This document shows positions 9,052-20,436 of a DNA stretch of 64,000 nt, piece by piece. How positions within the stretch are numbered: position 1 is the stretch's first letter; each line of letters opens with the position of its first letter. A program made the translations under genes and the position numbers. The DNA is taken from positions 1,488,001 to 1,552,000 of the forward strand of contig NW_008805070.1 of assembly GCF_000004825.1 (NCBI RefSeq), given 5' to 3'. Below the pieces are notes generated by a model. It saw only the letters and a list, made by a program, of their open reading frames with translations, did not search any database and was not told the DNA's origin. The DNA is from Heterostelium album PN500 (lineage: Eukaryota > Evosea > Eumycetozoa > Acytosteliales > Acytosteliaceae).

Positions 9052-11932
9052 TTAATGCTTGACTTGGAAAAGTTTGATGTTGGTGTGTTGGAAAAGTGGG
9101 GGTGAGTGATTCTCAAGGTAGATGATACACCACATGTAAGCAATAAACCATGATTTTGTAATAGGGTTTGCATGATACTTTCTTGTCATAATTGGTCCAG
9201 CGGCAGGGAACAAACCGACTGTAGTTGAAATCTTGAGGTACTCCATGATCTTTTGCTCATCAGATCCAGATCCAGTGCAAAGTCTCTGAATTTGTGGAGA
9301 TAGATTTGTGATTACTTTGAGAATGTTCTCTAGTGGTAAATTCTTTTTAACCGATTGAAGCCATTCATCTGTTGGAATCCAAACTTGTTTTTGTGTAACT
9401 GTATCAACTACTTGTTGTTGTTGTTGTTGTTGTTGTGGTTGTTGTTCTCTTGGTGATAATTTCTGCTCCTCTTGTTGTTGTTGTTGTTTTGGAGTAGTAT
9501 CTAAGGGAGGTGGTTCTTCTCTGTGAATATGTTCAGTTGAACTCTTTTGTGATTCCTTTGGTGGTTCGTTTTGGTGTGATGTTGATGACGATGATGACGA
9601 AGACTCCAAGTTCATTTGTTGCAACTGAGAGTCAACTTCAGAGATGGACGATTTCTCATCGGTTGGTGTTTGGTCAGATGGCATTGGTTTGACTGAACTA
9701 CTGATCTTTAGATATGCTAGTTTGGAGAATTGGTTCTGGCATCTGAGGATGGCATAGAGCAGTCGGGTGTTACTCTCGTATTGGTGTTGCAGGAGATTGT
9801 TGAATGTCTCCAGCAAGAGATGTACATAACGATGGTTATGGTTGTTGGCAAAGAGGAATCTTGGCGACGAGAGATACTCAAACAACTTCATCATCTTGAC
9901 ACAGGTGATCATCGAGAGGTTCTTCATGTACGGTGAAAGATTCGACAACACTGTGAGAATACACTCAAAGATACTCTCTAGCTTATCGTTGTTATCCATC
10001 AACAGTCGATACATGACGATAATGAGGAAGTCAGAGTATCCACTTGGCTTTGGAATATCAATCACTATATGACCGTTGAAAGGCTTGTTCAAAGAGATTG
10101 CAAAATCTCTTTCACCCGACAATACCAATAAAATGAATGTTCCAATTTGAACCAATCCATGAGTTGCTATAGTTAAATAAATATTAATATTATATTGATT
10201 TTGATTCTATGATAATTAATAATTATACATACTTTGACTTCTTCTACCTTCATCCATATATTGTAATAATGAAACTAAAAATTGTGGAGAACTTGGATTG
10301 GTAGTTACAAAGTTTAAGAAATCCTAAATTATTAATAGTAAAAGAATTGTTAGTTAAAGATCTTTAACATCTCCTACTTTAAACTTCTTTTAAGTACTTA
10401 CATGATTGATTGATATCATTCTCCAAAAAGTAATTAATAGATCTTGATGTAATTCTATCTTTTTGGTGGAATGAGGTAAACGAGTATGAGATGCCATCAA
10501 AGGTAATCCCAAAATTCTCTCGAAATGAGTAAAGAAGAATCCAAAATCTCTTGTTCTCTTTAAATTCTTTAAGAAATTTATAAATTTGTTTGGCTATATA
10601 AAAACAAAAAAGGATTATTAGTATTTGTTTAAAAAATTTGGTTGGTGAATAATAAGCTTACAGATTCTGTTGTTTGTGATGGAGATGTACCTGGTTGTGG
10701 TGGATCATAACTGATGAGTACGTTTAGGATTTGTATGCAGAGTTTGGCAACTGGTTCTTGATCGTCGGCAAACATCAGATGGTTATAGGGCACTCCCCAA
10801 CCGACTGGATCATAGGTACAGAATGTGTTGATCAACGAGTAGAGCAGTGTCTCGGTGTAGTAGTCTTGAGTGTGAGTGAGCCAATCGAGCCATTTCGATC
10901 GGAAATTGTAGGATTGCTCTTGATTGGTATAGAGTTGCTCTGAGAGACACGCAAGAATACACTGCAACACTGCCATACGATTGAGCCAATATGCTTTGGC
11001 AGCACCACTCTTTACGGTCTCTGCTCCGAATCCCGCTTGCCATGCCAGCTCATTTGGCAGTTGCTCTGGGAACAACTCACGTAACTGAGCAGTGGGTGTT
11101 TGGAAAGCTGCAGCATCCAAAGTATATCCTGGATGGAAGAGGAGATCCAACAATACTTCCATCAACTTTATAGCCAACGGAGTGGAATCGACTTGATTAC
11201 TAAGTGATGGTTGTGTCTTGTCTTGTTGTTGTAATGGTTGTAATGGTTGTGATGCTTCATCTTTAATTTCACCAGTGGTAGTAGTAGTTGTTGTTGTTGT
11301 AGAGGTTGGAATCAAATGTGTTTCATCTAATTTTGGTTGTGGTAAACTATTAGCAGTTGATTCAGCTGTTGTTGTTGTTGTTGATGTTGATGATGATTCC
11401 TGATTGTCTTGGCTGTTGGTTGTTGTTGTTGTAGGTGTGATTGAAGGTGGTAATGAATGTGATCTTGCAGAAGGTATGATCTTATTCTGCCAAAATATCA
11501 ATTCACAGAAATCCTTTTGTGAACAATCCAAAACAAACGGTATAATTCTACAGAGATAATTAAGCGAGACATTAACTCTCTGGAAGTCAGCGGCAGTATT
11601 CTTTCCTCTCTGTGAACCTTTTATCAATGCTAAATATTCTATTAACTTTAAAGTGTTGTAGTAGGTAAAAATATAAATGCCACAAAAACAACAATTATTA
11701 ATATATATAAAAATTAACTAATCAAAATAAATAAATTACATACTTTTCTAACGAGTATTGATAGGTTATCAGGTTGATGATCACGTATTGATTTGATGAC
11801 CGTGATGACGGTATCTTCATCCAGTGTCTGTGTGAGTACGACTTGCCATAGCTCATCATCTTGACCAACCGATTGTTGTTGAAGTGTATCGATTGCTTTT
11901 AAATAAACTTCTCTTGATGCTCCTTGACCCAT
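9052..11932 (-). CDS. hid1: HID1 family protein (Golgi/secretory membrane trafficking)
   Basis: Five exons on the minus strand: 11932-11744, 11645-10662, 10593-10402, 10323-10233 and 10166-9052, all in frame with GT/AG borders, giving 856 residues. The start MGQGASREVYLKAI matches HID1's MGNxESKLxxxKAI, including a glycine at position 2 suitable for N-myristoylation. Diagnostic blocks are YDPVGWGVPYNHLMFADD, STKKIELHQDLLITFWR and GTFILLVLSGERDFAISLNKP, all close to animal HID1. HID1 is a peripheral Golgi/TGN protein required for dense-core vesicle and secretory sorting, related to dymeclin; here that role is by family. Two low-complexity inserts (S/T/Q-rich around residues 110-160; Q-rich in the last third) are dictyostelid additions. 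Acceptor AG at 11646-11647 is chosen because the nearer AG would introduce a stop. It diverges from the DEP gene at 12731. Confidence 0.93.
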
Positions 11933-12730
11933 CTTTTTTTTTTCAAACTATATTGTTTATTCTACACTTTTTTATATTTACTTTTTTTTTTTTTTTAACG
12001 ACCAAGTTTGATTTAATTTATTTTTGTTTTATTATTTTAAAAAACAAAACAAATAAATACAATTATTATTTTATTATCTATCTATGTCAATAAAGAAAAA
12101 AAAAAACAAAAAATTATAATCATACACACACACTCTATGAATATGATTCACACCAACAATATTAAATTAAAAAAATAATAAACAACTTCATATGCCAATT
12201 TAGGGTTTGTTGACTTTTGTTTATTTTTTTTCTTTTTTTTTTTTCTTTTTTATAATGCATCATCGTCTTTAACACCCAGGTTCACCACGTTGTTGTGAAA
12301 AAAGTCAATAAATTTTTTTTTATTATTAATTTTATTCTTTTCTTTGCGAGACAAAATTAATATGTAGACATGTCAAGTGATGAGTCACCCTTTATCTCCA
12401 ACTATAACAATGAAAAAAAAAATAAATGAAAATAGTAATCAAATATTAAGGTTTCATTTTACTTTTATTTTAAATACAAAAGATAACAATTAAATTAATT
12501 AGATAAGATTTACATGATAGGATCTTCATGTGTGGGTGTAAAGATTATTATATCAATCGCGATGTAATCTAATTGGTTGTGCGATCGGATTTTCATTTTA
12601 ATGAATTTTTTTTTATATAATTTTAAAATTAAATGGGGCTGAAACAAAAAAACATTGTGATTATATAATAATAAAAATAAAAAAAAAAGAAAATAAGCAT
12701 TTTTACTTGAATTATTATTTATATTAAAAG
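11933..12730. promoter_or_regulatory. divergent promoter region of hid1 and the DEP-domain gene
   Basis: 798 bases separate the two ATGs, and both genes run outward. It holds long T and A tracts typical of dictyostelid promoters and no open frame of note. No individual factor site can be supported. Confidence 0.5.
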
Positions 12731-13891
12731 ATGAGTTTACTTAGGGAAGATGAAGTAAGTAATTAAATTATCTAATATATACTAATTAGTAGTAGTAGTA
12801 TTATCAAAAAGAGAAAAAAAAAAAAAAGGAATAATAATATCATGATGATTAATAATTATTTTTTTAATAATATTATTATTATTATAATTATTTATGTATA
12901 TATTACAAATAATAATAGGTAGAGCTATTGGAATCTAAACTTAGAGATTCGACCAAAGGTATCATACCAAAGTTGAGTGGTGATAGTTTTATCAAGGGAT
13001 CAGAGGTGATCGATTGGATGGTAGCCAACATGTCGGTGTCGCGTGTCAAAGCATCAGAGTACGGACAGATGCTTTGGAATCGCGGTGTGTTCGACCATAT
13101 TGCACCGCACCCATTCTCTGATGACGGTCAGCTCTTTCGTTTGAAACCGAGTGAAGCATCACCAAGAAAGCCAGTTGACGATCAACAGTGGAATCAACTG
13201 AAACAAGATGCCGCCAATAAAGATACATCAAATGTTGATCCAATTGCAAAGTATGTTATAATAATAATAGTTAAAAGTTAATAGTTAATAGTTACCTTAT
13301 TTCATTTATATAAATACTGATATTACATTTATTATTTACAAAAGATTACATAAATCAATTGAAAATGCAACAAAAGTATATCAAAGATTATTAAGAGATA
13401 AGAATCAGACAGCTTCACCAAATATATTGCTAGGTTTAAAGTTGTTGGATCAAACTTTGAATTTGATAGCATCAAACAGTGGTAGTAATAGTAGTAATGT
13501 AGTACATCCTTGTTATAGTCAGATACTTCATTTATTAAATAATCCAGATGCTGAAGTAGTAGCCAACAACAACAACAACAACAATAGTACATCTACAACA
13601 ACACCAACACCAGCACCTACACCTTCAACTAATAGTAATAGCAATAGTAGTAGTAAAAAGACAACTACTACACAAGATTCAACAAAGAAGACAACTACAG
13701 GTTCAACAACAAAAACAACTAATACTACAGCAACAACAACAACAACAAACAACAACAAAACAAAAGAACAAGAAATTCAAGAATTGACTGATGCATTAGC
13801 TTTTTCAGAGAGATTGGAAATTGGTTTAGTTCAACAACTTAATTTAGCACACCAACAAACAACACTATTGAAAACATTAAAGAAAAAATAA
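12731..13891 (+). CDS. DEP-domain protein
   Basis: Three exons: 12731-12754 (MSLLREDE), 12919-13250 and 13345-13891; borders GTAAGT...TAG and GTATGT...AAG keep the frame, giving 300 residues. Residues about 12-80 form a DEP domain: LRDSTKGIIPKLSGDSFIKGSEVIDWMV carries the expected basic/hydrophobic start and W, and continues to FSDDGQLFRL. DEP domains bind membrane lipids or GPCR/RGS partners. A helical stretch (HKSIENATKVYQRLLRDK) follows, then an S/T/N/K low-complexity run of about 70 residues, then a C-terminal predicted coiled coil (ELTDALAFSERLEIGLVQQL). No RGS, GEF or PIPK domain accompanies the DEP, so it may act as an adaptor. The exact family is not recognised. Confidence 0.8.
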
Positions 13892-14425
13892 TAACAATAC
13901 AACAATACAAGATAATTTTACTTGTTTCTTTGTAAATAACAATAATATTCAAAACTTATTTAATTAATAATATCAAAACAAAACAAAACAAAAAAAAGAA
14001 AGAAAGAAAAGAAATAAAAATAAATAATGTATAATAAAAATTTATAAATCAATTTAAATTAAAGACTCAATTAATTCATGTTCATTCAATCTCATTATGA
14101 TATATAGTCATTATTGTGGTTGTTGTGTGTTTATTAAAACAAATTATATATATGTATATAATATTATTATTAAAGTGAGTGTGTGTTTTTGAGGATAGAT
14201 AGATAGTTAGTTTCAATTCAAGATCATTTAAACCCATGTTCACACGCATTCATACACACCCTACTCGTGTTTCATTTCAATGATTTTCGAATATCTATCA
14301 TGATATATTATATTATATTTATCAAAAATAAAGTAAGAATAAAGCAAAGTATTATTTATTATCTATTTATTTATATATTTTTAAACAAATCTATTTCTAA
14401 TATAAAATCTTAAGAAAATAAAAGA
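13892..14425. other. spacer, no gene seen
   Basis: A+T-rich 3' flank and promoter sequence between two plus-strand genes, with short ATAG/TTAT microrepeats. No coding-like stretch was found. Confidence 0.6.
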
Positions 14426-15015
14426 ATGAATATTTACAATAGATTTATTTGTATTTTTTTATTATTTATTGGTTTAGTTGTAATAGGATGTATGTCGGTT
14501 AATTGCTCTAGTTCATTGGCTAAATATTTCGGTCCAAATTCAAAACATATAGTATCGATGACTGCAACATTACATGATGGAAATGTATATTATACACGTC
14601 ATTATTTATATTGGTAAGTATTTGATTTACTTTGTTTATTTTTTTATTTTTAAAAATAGAATGAATATTGATACTAGTTATAAACTAAAAACAAACAAGG
14701 TATCCAAATGGTGGATTTTTAACGAATGGTGATGGATTTGCAGTCCTTTCAAGTGGCCAAACTGAATGTATTAATGGTGTGGTAGAACCATTTGGAATCA
14801 ATAGACAAGAAACTTCATTCTACGATAGAAGTGGTATCATTATCAGACAAAATGGAACTGTATCTTTCTCACCACTCTGGAAACCAAATTCCGATTCATC
14901 ATACAATTTCAATTTGATTTGTGAAGATAGTATAATCTATGGAATGGATCAAGGTAATGCTTTTTCATTTGTATTTACTGATGACAAGTCGGAAATCGGT
15001 GGATCTTGTCGTTGA
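14426..15015 (+). CDS. small secreted protein of unknown function
   Basis: Two exons, 14426-14613 and 14700-15015, joined at a split tryptophan codon (GTAAGT donor, AAG acceptor), give 167 residues. Residues 1-28 are a clear signal peptide (NRFICIFLLFIGLVVIGCMSVNC). The mature part is about 140 residues of beta-rich sequence with five cysteines (counting from C28), one N-glycosylation sequon (NGT) and glycine-turn segments such as YPNGGFLTNGDGFAV. No transmembrane segment or GPI-type tail is visible, so it should be secreted. It resembles small extracellular proteins found in families in dictyostelids, but I cannot name one. Confidence 0.75.
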
Positions 15016-15119
15016 TAAAATTTGATAAAATCAAAGAAATAAACTTTATTTATTGAGAATAAATTATTAATTCAAGAGATATAATTTACAATAAGATTTA
15101 AAAATAATAATTTATTTGA

Positions 15120-15600
15120 TTTACAATTTGAAGATAAGAATAATAATAAGAATTTATTATCCAACATTTATTCAACACTATCAGCTTGCTTTCTTTGGCC
15201 AGTGGCTGGATTGATGTCTATGAATTTACAAAATGAAGCATTCATTTGGAAGATGGTTTCCCTTCTTGCAGATGGAGCAAGTACGGTACTTGAAGTACCA
15301 ATATTCGACTTCTTGTTGATGAATTTAGTTTTGTTTGGACCAACACTTGAATGTGCGGATCGATCGTTTGTTGATATTGTTTGGTGATCATTTCTGAGGA
15401 ACATTTGGTTGTACGTTTGGCGGATTGTACACTACCGGTTGATGATTGCGAGTGGTGAAGTGCATGACTTTCTCTTCTCTCTTGAAACGGAGTTTATCAT
15501 CAAGTTGCTTACGACCCAATTCGTTTAATCTCTTGGCCAACGCATCGATCCAGCCACTGGCCAAAGAAAGCAAGCTAATTCATTCTTATGTTAGATCCCT
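15120..15600 (-). pseudogene. CCHC zinc-knuckle coding fragment enclosed by a perfect 29-bp inverted repeat
   Basis: The minus strand has coding-like pieces: a basic helical segment (ALAKRLNELGRKQLDDKLRF) and a knuckle CSICKKGNHLPNEC, which fits C-x2-C-x4-H-x4-C exactly. Zinc knuckles occur in retroelement nucleocapsid regions and in some host RNA-binding proteins. The Ty3/gypsy fossil 300 bases to the right makes an element origin plausible but does not prove it. The fragment is not intact. The inverted repeat arms are 15183-15211 and 15548-15576. Confidence 0.45.
15183..15576. repeat. perfect 29-bp inverted repeat, arms 15183-15211 and 15548-15576
   Basis: The two arms are exact reverse complements over 29 bases and include the core CTTTGGCCAGTGGCTGGAT. 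The 336-base interior contains the zinc-knuckle fragment. The arms are about 48% GC, far richer than the surroundings, and both read as coding sequence. Confidence 0.85.
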
Positions 15601-15773
15601 GGAACCATCAATAACATGTATGTTAATATTTTATTTACAGTTGTAGTATCATTAACTTACTCTCATTTGATCTATTAGGAAAGTGACATCAAGAATCTAA
15701 CAAATGTCAACTTTACCTTGAATGGTATCAATAAAGATAGTCTACATTATCTAAGCAAATCAATAAAAACATA
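15593..15773 (+). pseudogene. short spliced coding-like gene tail
   Basis: On the plus strand a piece ending SLEPSITC meets a GTATGT donor near 15617. An AG at 15679-15680 then opens a 30-codon frame (DIKNLTNVNFTLNGINKDSL) ending in TAA near 15773. It looks like the last exons of a gene whose body is missing. No family is recognised. Confidence 0.3.
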
Positions 15774-15899
15774 ACTATTAACAATAAAGTATTTAAAACA
15801 TTTTAATTTTATATAATCAATTCTAAAACAAACTTTATTCTGTTGGGAATAGAGACGTTACAAAATTTAAATTTTGAAAAAAATTGAAAATTGATTTTA

Positions 15900-16720
15900 A
15901 AAATAAAATAATATCTTTCCTGATGCTGATAAAGAAAACAACATTAAAGGACTAGCTATTAAATTTAATACTCTAAATGATTCTATTCAAACCATTTTAG
16001 TTGAAAATAAAATTTCTAACCACACTTTTTAAAATAAATTTGACGGTTGACCAACCCCAAAACCAAAAAATTATCCGATCCCATATTCGTTTTTAGACGA
16101 ATTGGAAAAACAGATAAACACTTATTTGGAAAACGGGCAAATCACCCCATCTCAATCCACATTAGCTGCACCCCTTTTATTTATTAAAAAGAAAGATGGA
16201 GACTCTGTGTAGAGTACAGATACCTATCAATGATACCAAACATCACTGAAGTTCTTACAAGAGATGGTGTCCTTTTTCTCTAAAATTGATCTACTCCAAG
16301 GATACCACCAAATTAGAGTTCATGAAAATAATCAATTTAAGACAGCATTTCGAAATTCATTTGGTGTATTCCAATTTACTGGACTCACTAACGCATCATC
16401 TTGTTTTCAGACTCTGAACAGTCTAATCCAAAGAAATCTAATTGCCAAAAAATTACTTATTACCTCGATGATTTGTTAATCAAAACAAACATTGACGATG
16501 AAGACATAAACACTCAAGATGTTTTATAAATTGTCGATTTATTAAATCAAAACAAATTAAAAATAAAATTAGCAATGTATTTTAGGTCAATACTAACTTG
16601 AATATCTCGGCCATATTGGTCATAATAAATTGATTCCTATAAATGAAAAAATCTTAGCAATCAAAAATTGGAAACAACCTATCACCAAGAGAGAATACTG
16701 TTTATATTTATATGTTCAAT
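15900..16720 (+). mobile_element. Ty3/gypsy LTR-retrotransposon fossil (reverse transcriptase part)
   Basis: The plus strand carries the hallmark order of a Ty3/gypsy reverse transcriptase: the LAAPLLFIKKKDG block, then FSKIDLLQGYHQIRV, then TAFRNSFGVFQF. Only this part of pol is recognisable, with no protease, RNase H or integrase and no terminal repeats seen. The copy is broken, with several breaks, and looks old. It belongs to the same broad class as the dictyostelid Skipper/DGLT elements. Confidence 0.85.
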
Positions 16721-16854
16721 TCTCTCTTTGTGATAGATTGTATATAGAATTATAAACATATAAATATAATACTTACAACTTTGATATAAAATTAGGATAT
16801 GTTTATATGTATAATATATGATATCATTTCCATTCTAAAATAACAACCAGGCTC

Positions 16855-16925
16855 TATTATGATTCAAAATATCTCTTAAGAATGGTTCACATTGATTGGA
16901 TTCAATTGAATATTTGAAATTTCTA
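16855..16925 (-). pseudogene. 3'-end relic of the B-box/kelch-like family
   Basis: About 70 bases match the end of the 7098-8822 gene on the same strand: the run TCAATTGAATATTTGAAATT corresponds to its TCGACTGAATATTTGAAATT, with a degraded LKNGS-type upstream part. It lies just right of the Ty3/gypsy fossil. Nothing else of the gene remains. Confidence 0.45.
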
Positions 16926-17002
16926 CACCAAAAATAAAAAGTAAAATCATTTTTTACTACCGATATATCTTATTTTGGTAATTTTATTGATTAAATATTA
17001 AT

Positions 17003-18370
17003 TTAATTTGTATATCTGATTACTTCTTTTGTTTGACCTTGTTTATCTTGAGTTTCATAAAAGTATTCATATGGTAATCTAAAGAGCATACCGATGATGA
17101 GTGAGAGTGGCAGCATAATAAGAGACAAGAAGAATACACCACGCTTTCTTGATTGTGGTGGTAGTTTGATTCCATTTGCTGCTGCCTCTGCTATCTTTTG
17201 TTGGTATCGATGTTCCAATACCGACTCCAATCCCATGATAAAAGACGATGCCGAGAATGCAAGTGTTGTAAACAAAGTGATATTTGGGTCGAATGTATAG
17301 TAGATGGCGAGTGGTGCAATCACACCGGCCACAGCATGAGCCAACGACACTGGGAAGTTCCAGGTTGGATGTGTCACCGGTAGCATTCTATAGCCAGCGG
17401 CAGCGTATTGTGACTTTAACTTCTCGGCCAACGCCAAGAAATGTGGAATTTGCCAGATGAACAAAACGGTTGCAAGTAAACCACCGATCGCTTCAATCTC
17501 ACGTGCTCCAGCTACGGTTCCGATGAGTGGTGGTATAGCACCGACGATAGCACCGACCCAAGTGTTGAACGAGGTGGTTCTCTTCAAGTGTGTGTAGTAG
17601 ATGTAGATGAAGATGTTGGACATGGCGAGTGCTCCACACATTGGATGCACCAAAATGAGTGATCCACAACCGATAACACCGGTGGCGAGAGCAAAGAGGA
17701 AACCGGTGTCACGTTTAATCTCACCGGTGATCAATGGACGTGTTTTGGTACGTGGCATCTTTGAGTCGTAGTTTACTTCCATCTCTTGGTTGTGAGCGCA
17801 TGCCGATGCCGATGCCATGAATGTTCCGAACGACACTACGCCCAGAGTAAGTGGATCCACCACTGGAACAGTCATTACATATCCAGCGACAGCAGTGAAT
17901 GTTACATAAACTGAAATTGGAAATTTAACTAAATTAAAGTAACCTTTTCTCATAAATCCAAATTTACTAACTACTTTTGGTTTTTCTTTTTCTTGCTGTT
18001 GTTGAGTTTGTTGTTGTTGTTGTTGTTGTGGTTGATTATCTAATATAATTTCAGCTGCAGTTGCATTGGTTGTGGAAGTTGAAGTAACGGTTGTTGATGT
18101 ACAATAATGGAATAATAATGGTAATCTATTCTTTATGATATTATGATCTCTTATAACTAATGATTTACATGCATTTCCATTACTATTATTGAATAAAGAT
18201 GTATATGATGCTATTGTTTTTGTTGCTGTTCTATTACTATATGATTGTCTGTTCGAGCTCGATGTTATACTACATGACAGCAACGATGTTGCTGCAGGTG
18301 TTGTTAATACTGATTTATTCAACAAATTTGTTTTCATCGTCATTGATGAAAACAATTTTGATGATATCAT
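17003..18370 (-). CDS. cox10: COX10, protoheme IX farnesyltransferase
   Basis: A single-exon gene of 455 residues. It is a UbiA-family prenyltransferase of the mitochondrial inner membrane that adds a farnesyl group to heme B, making heme O for cytochrome c oxidase. Residues 1-130 are a long S/T/N/Q-rich leader with basic residues, fitting a mitochondrial presequence plus a dictyostelid poly-Q insert. The catalytic aspartate-rich region is NQEMEVNYDSKMPRTKTRPL at 194-213, the COX10 version of the UbiA first motif. The second polar loop lies around residues 305-345 (EKLKSQYAAAGYRMLPVTHP). Eight to nine hydrophobic helices are visible between 150 and 440. It stands upstream of no partner; the next gene (18718) runs the same way. 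Confidence 0.95.
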   Translation of the reverse strand: MISSKLFSSMTMKTNLLNKSVLTTPAATSLLSCSITSSSNRQSYSNRTATKTIASYTSLFNNSNGNACKSLVIRDHNIIKNRLPLLFHYCTSTTVTSTSTTNATAAEIILDNQPQQQQQQQTQQQQEKEKPKVVSKFGFMRKGYFNLVKFPISVYVTFTAVAGYVMTVPVVDPLTLGVVSFGTFMASASACAHNQEMEVNYDSKMPRTKTRPLITGEIKRDTGFLFALATGVIGCGSLILVHPMCGALAMSNIFIYIYYTHLKRTTSFNTWVGAIVGAIPPLIGTVAGAREIEAIGGLLATVLFIWQIPHFLALAEKLKSQYAAAGYRMLPVTHPTWNFPVSLAHAVAGVIAPLAIYYTFDPNITLFTTLAFSASSFIMGLESVLEHRYQQKIAEAAANGIKLPPQSRKRGVFFLSLIMLPLSLIIGMLFRLPYEYFYETQDKQGQTKEVIRYTN

Positions 18371-18717
18371 TGTTTTTATACTATTTAATTAAAATATGAT
18401 AAATAATAGTTATAACTGTACAATGAAAAATGATAAAATGATGGGTGCTAATGCAATCATAAACACACCACCAAATCGCTACACTTTTAAAAAAATTTTG
18501 ACTTTTTTTTTATTTTCGCTTGCAAAATTTCGGTTGGACAGTCGTGTATTAATTAATTATTTAAAAAAAAGAATATTTAGTTTTATTTAAATCTTTAAAT
18601 ATCTTTGAAACTATATTACTATGTTATTCTATTTAATATATATATATACATTTTTAAAACTATATTATTGTTATTCGTGTTATTTTTCTTTTAAAATTTC
18701 GAAATATTACTATTATA
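18371..18717. other. spacer: cox10 promoter and 3' flank of the seven-transmembrane gene
   Basis: 347 A+T-rich bases between two minus-strand genes. No open frame or motif can be supported. Confidence 0.5.
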
Positions 18718-20436
18718 TTATTCTAATACACCTAATGCTGAAGGTGAATTTCCAGGATAATCTATGATAATACAATTCTTTGGATCATATGTCTTTGCAT
18801 CAAAGTAATTTACTAATGCCATTGGATCCAGTTGTTGTGAAGATATCTCTGCTAAACTTCTTGTTAACTCTACTAAACTCATTGAATCTAAATTTGAGCT
18901 GTTATTATGATGAAAAATGATATTAGTTTGGTTTGATTGTAATATTCGAAGAGTTGAATTATAGTTACCTTGAAAATATTGGATTTCTTGAATATGGTCT
19001 AAATAATATACAAAGGAAAGCGAGCATAACCATTGACATTGGTTCGGAAACACTAAAGGTTACCCAATAGAGGAACCACACCATGATGATACGCATACTA
19101 TTTACAATGAGGATTCCACCGAGATACAAGACAACCGCTGTTCTCAAGTATTGGAATGCACGTGTTTTCATTTGATAGATATGTACAGAGCGTGCGTTGT
19201 TGGTGTATCGCGCCAGTGTGGTGTGTGTCTCTAGTAGCCGCAGATTCTTGGTGATATTGGTAAAGAGTTTCGGCATCATAAAGAAATAGAGAATCATCAG
19301 ACTGAGGAAGTAGTAGACATCGTTGTAGAAGCTAAAGAACATCAGAACCGAGAGCAGCAACACCATGATAATCGAAATCGTCCGCACCTCGGACGGTGGT
19401 AGTGTTGCCCTTGTAATCCGCCAGCCCTTCGACATCAACAAAAGTCCACCGAAAAACACTGTCTCCTCGACAGAGAAAAACAAATTCTCCATATTATTCG
19501 TTATCGAATTGAAATGTCCAGAGACATCCGCTGTCTTCCAATATAAAAATGATAAAACTAATAATAATAATTTAAATCCTAATATTATACCTAGTTTTCA
19601 AAGAACTTGTTAGTCTTTTCTTTGTTTATGTTGTTTGAATAAAATGATAATAACTGACTGTAATATATATACTTACAAATGATTATATGTATTTCATTTA
19701 CAAATCGCTTATATCTTGCGAGATAGAGTATGTAAATTGAAATGAGTATTACGATGACGATGACCATCGACATGTAGACACTTGGCATTTGTATGTAGCC
19801 GAGTGAGAGATGATGTCCATTGTTCATCATTGTGTAGTCGAGTGTTAGCTCCACTGTGGAGGATCCGTTGCATTTCAGCAATATGATTCTGTAGAGATCT
19901 GCCTTTTCAAAGGTATGACTGAATGTAAAGTTTTGGGTGACGCTGACATTGCGCACCGGACACACTCCATCGGTTGGACTGTTACACAGCTTCGTTTCGA
20001 TCTCATTGTTTGGCGAACTACCTATCAGACTCTGATAGTCGTTGTCCTCACAGATCCACAATGTCAAAAAGTCGAAATAGAACTTACTAAAACCACCCTT
20101 ATTTACTATACCAATACCATCTGACATTGGTGAAATAGCTGTTGAATCTTTATCTTGTTGTTGTTTTGATGTATCTATAAAATCATTGGGTAAATCTATT
20201 GTGGCGTTGAGTTGTAAGTTTCCACCTGCCACGAAACCAAATGAAGTAACCATATAGTATTGATTTGAAAACGATATTTTCTGATCAGTGTATATCATTG
20301 CATCGACCAACATCGATATCGATCTCAAATCTTTTACTCCATTACCACTACCACTACCACCACCACCATCATCACTTAAAATCAAAATGACTATGAAAAA
20401 CCATATCAAATTTGATCTACTATTTAAAATTAACAT
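18718..20436 (-). CDS. GOST-type (lung 7-TM family) seven-transmembrane protein
   Basis: Three exons, 20436-19677, 19590-18969 and 18898-18718, spliced in frame (split cysteine, then split serine codon), give 520 residues. Residues 1-22 are a signal peptide. A luminal domain of about 200 residues follows, with several NxS/T sequons and two cysteine pairs (CEDND...LCNSPTDGVCPV). Seven hydrophobic helices lie from about 228 on. The family signature is the motif LLLMSKGWRITRATLPPSE between TM3 and TM4, characteristic of GPR107/GPR108, TMEM87 and GPR180/TMEM145-like GOST proteins of the Golgi and endosomes. The cytosolic tail is short and polar. The closest subfamily cannot be chosen by eye. A trafficking or sorting role is by family only. 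Confidence 0.85.

Noticed and set aside
11218-11403. Valine-rich plus-strand frame inside hid1
   Set aside because: Antisense shadow of the S/T/Q repeats of hid1; similar shadows occur at 13528-13758 and 24408-24629.
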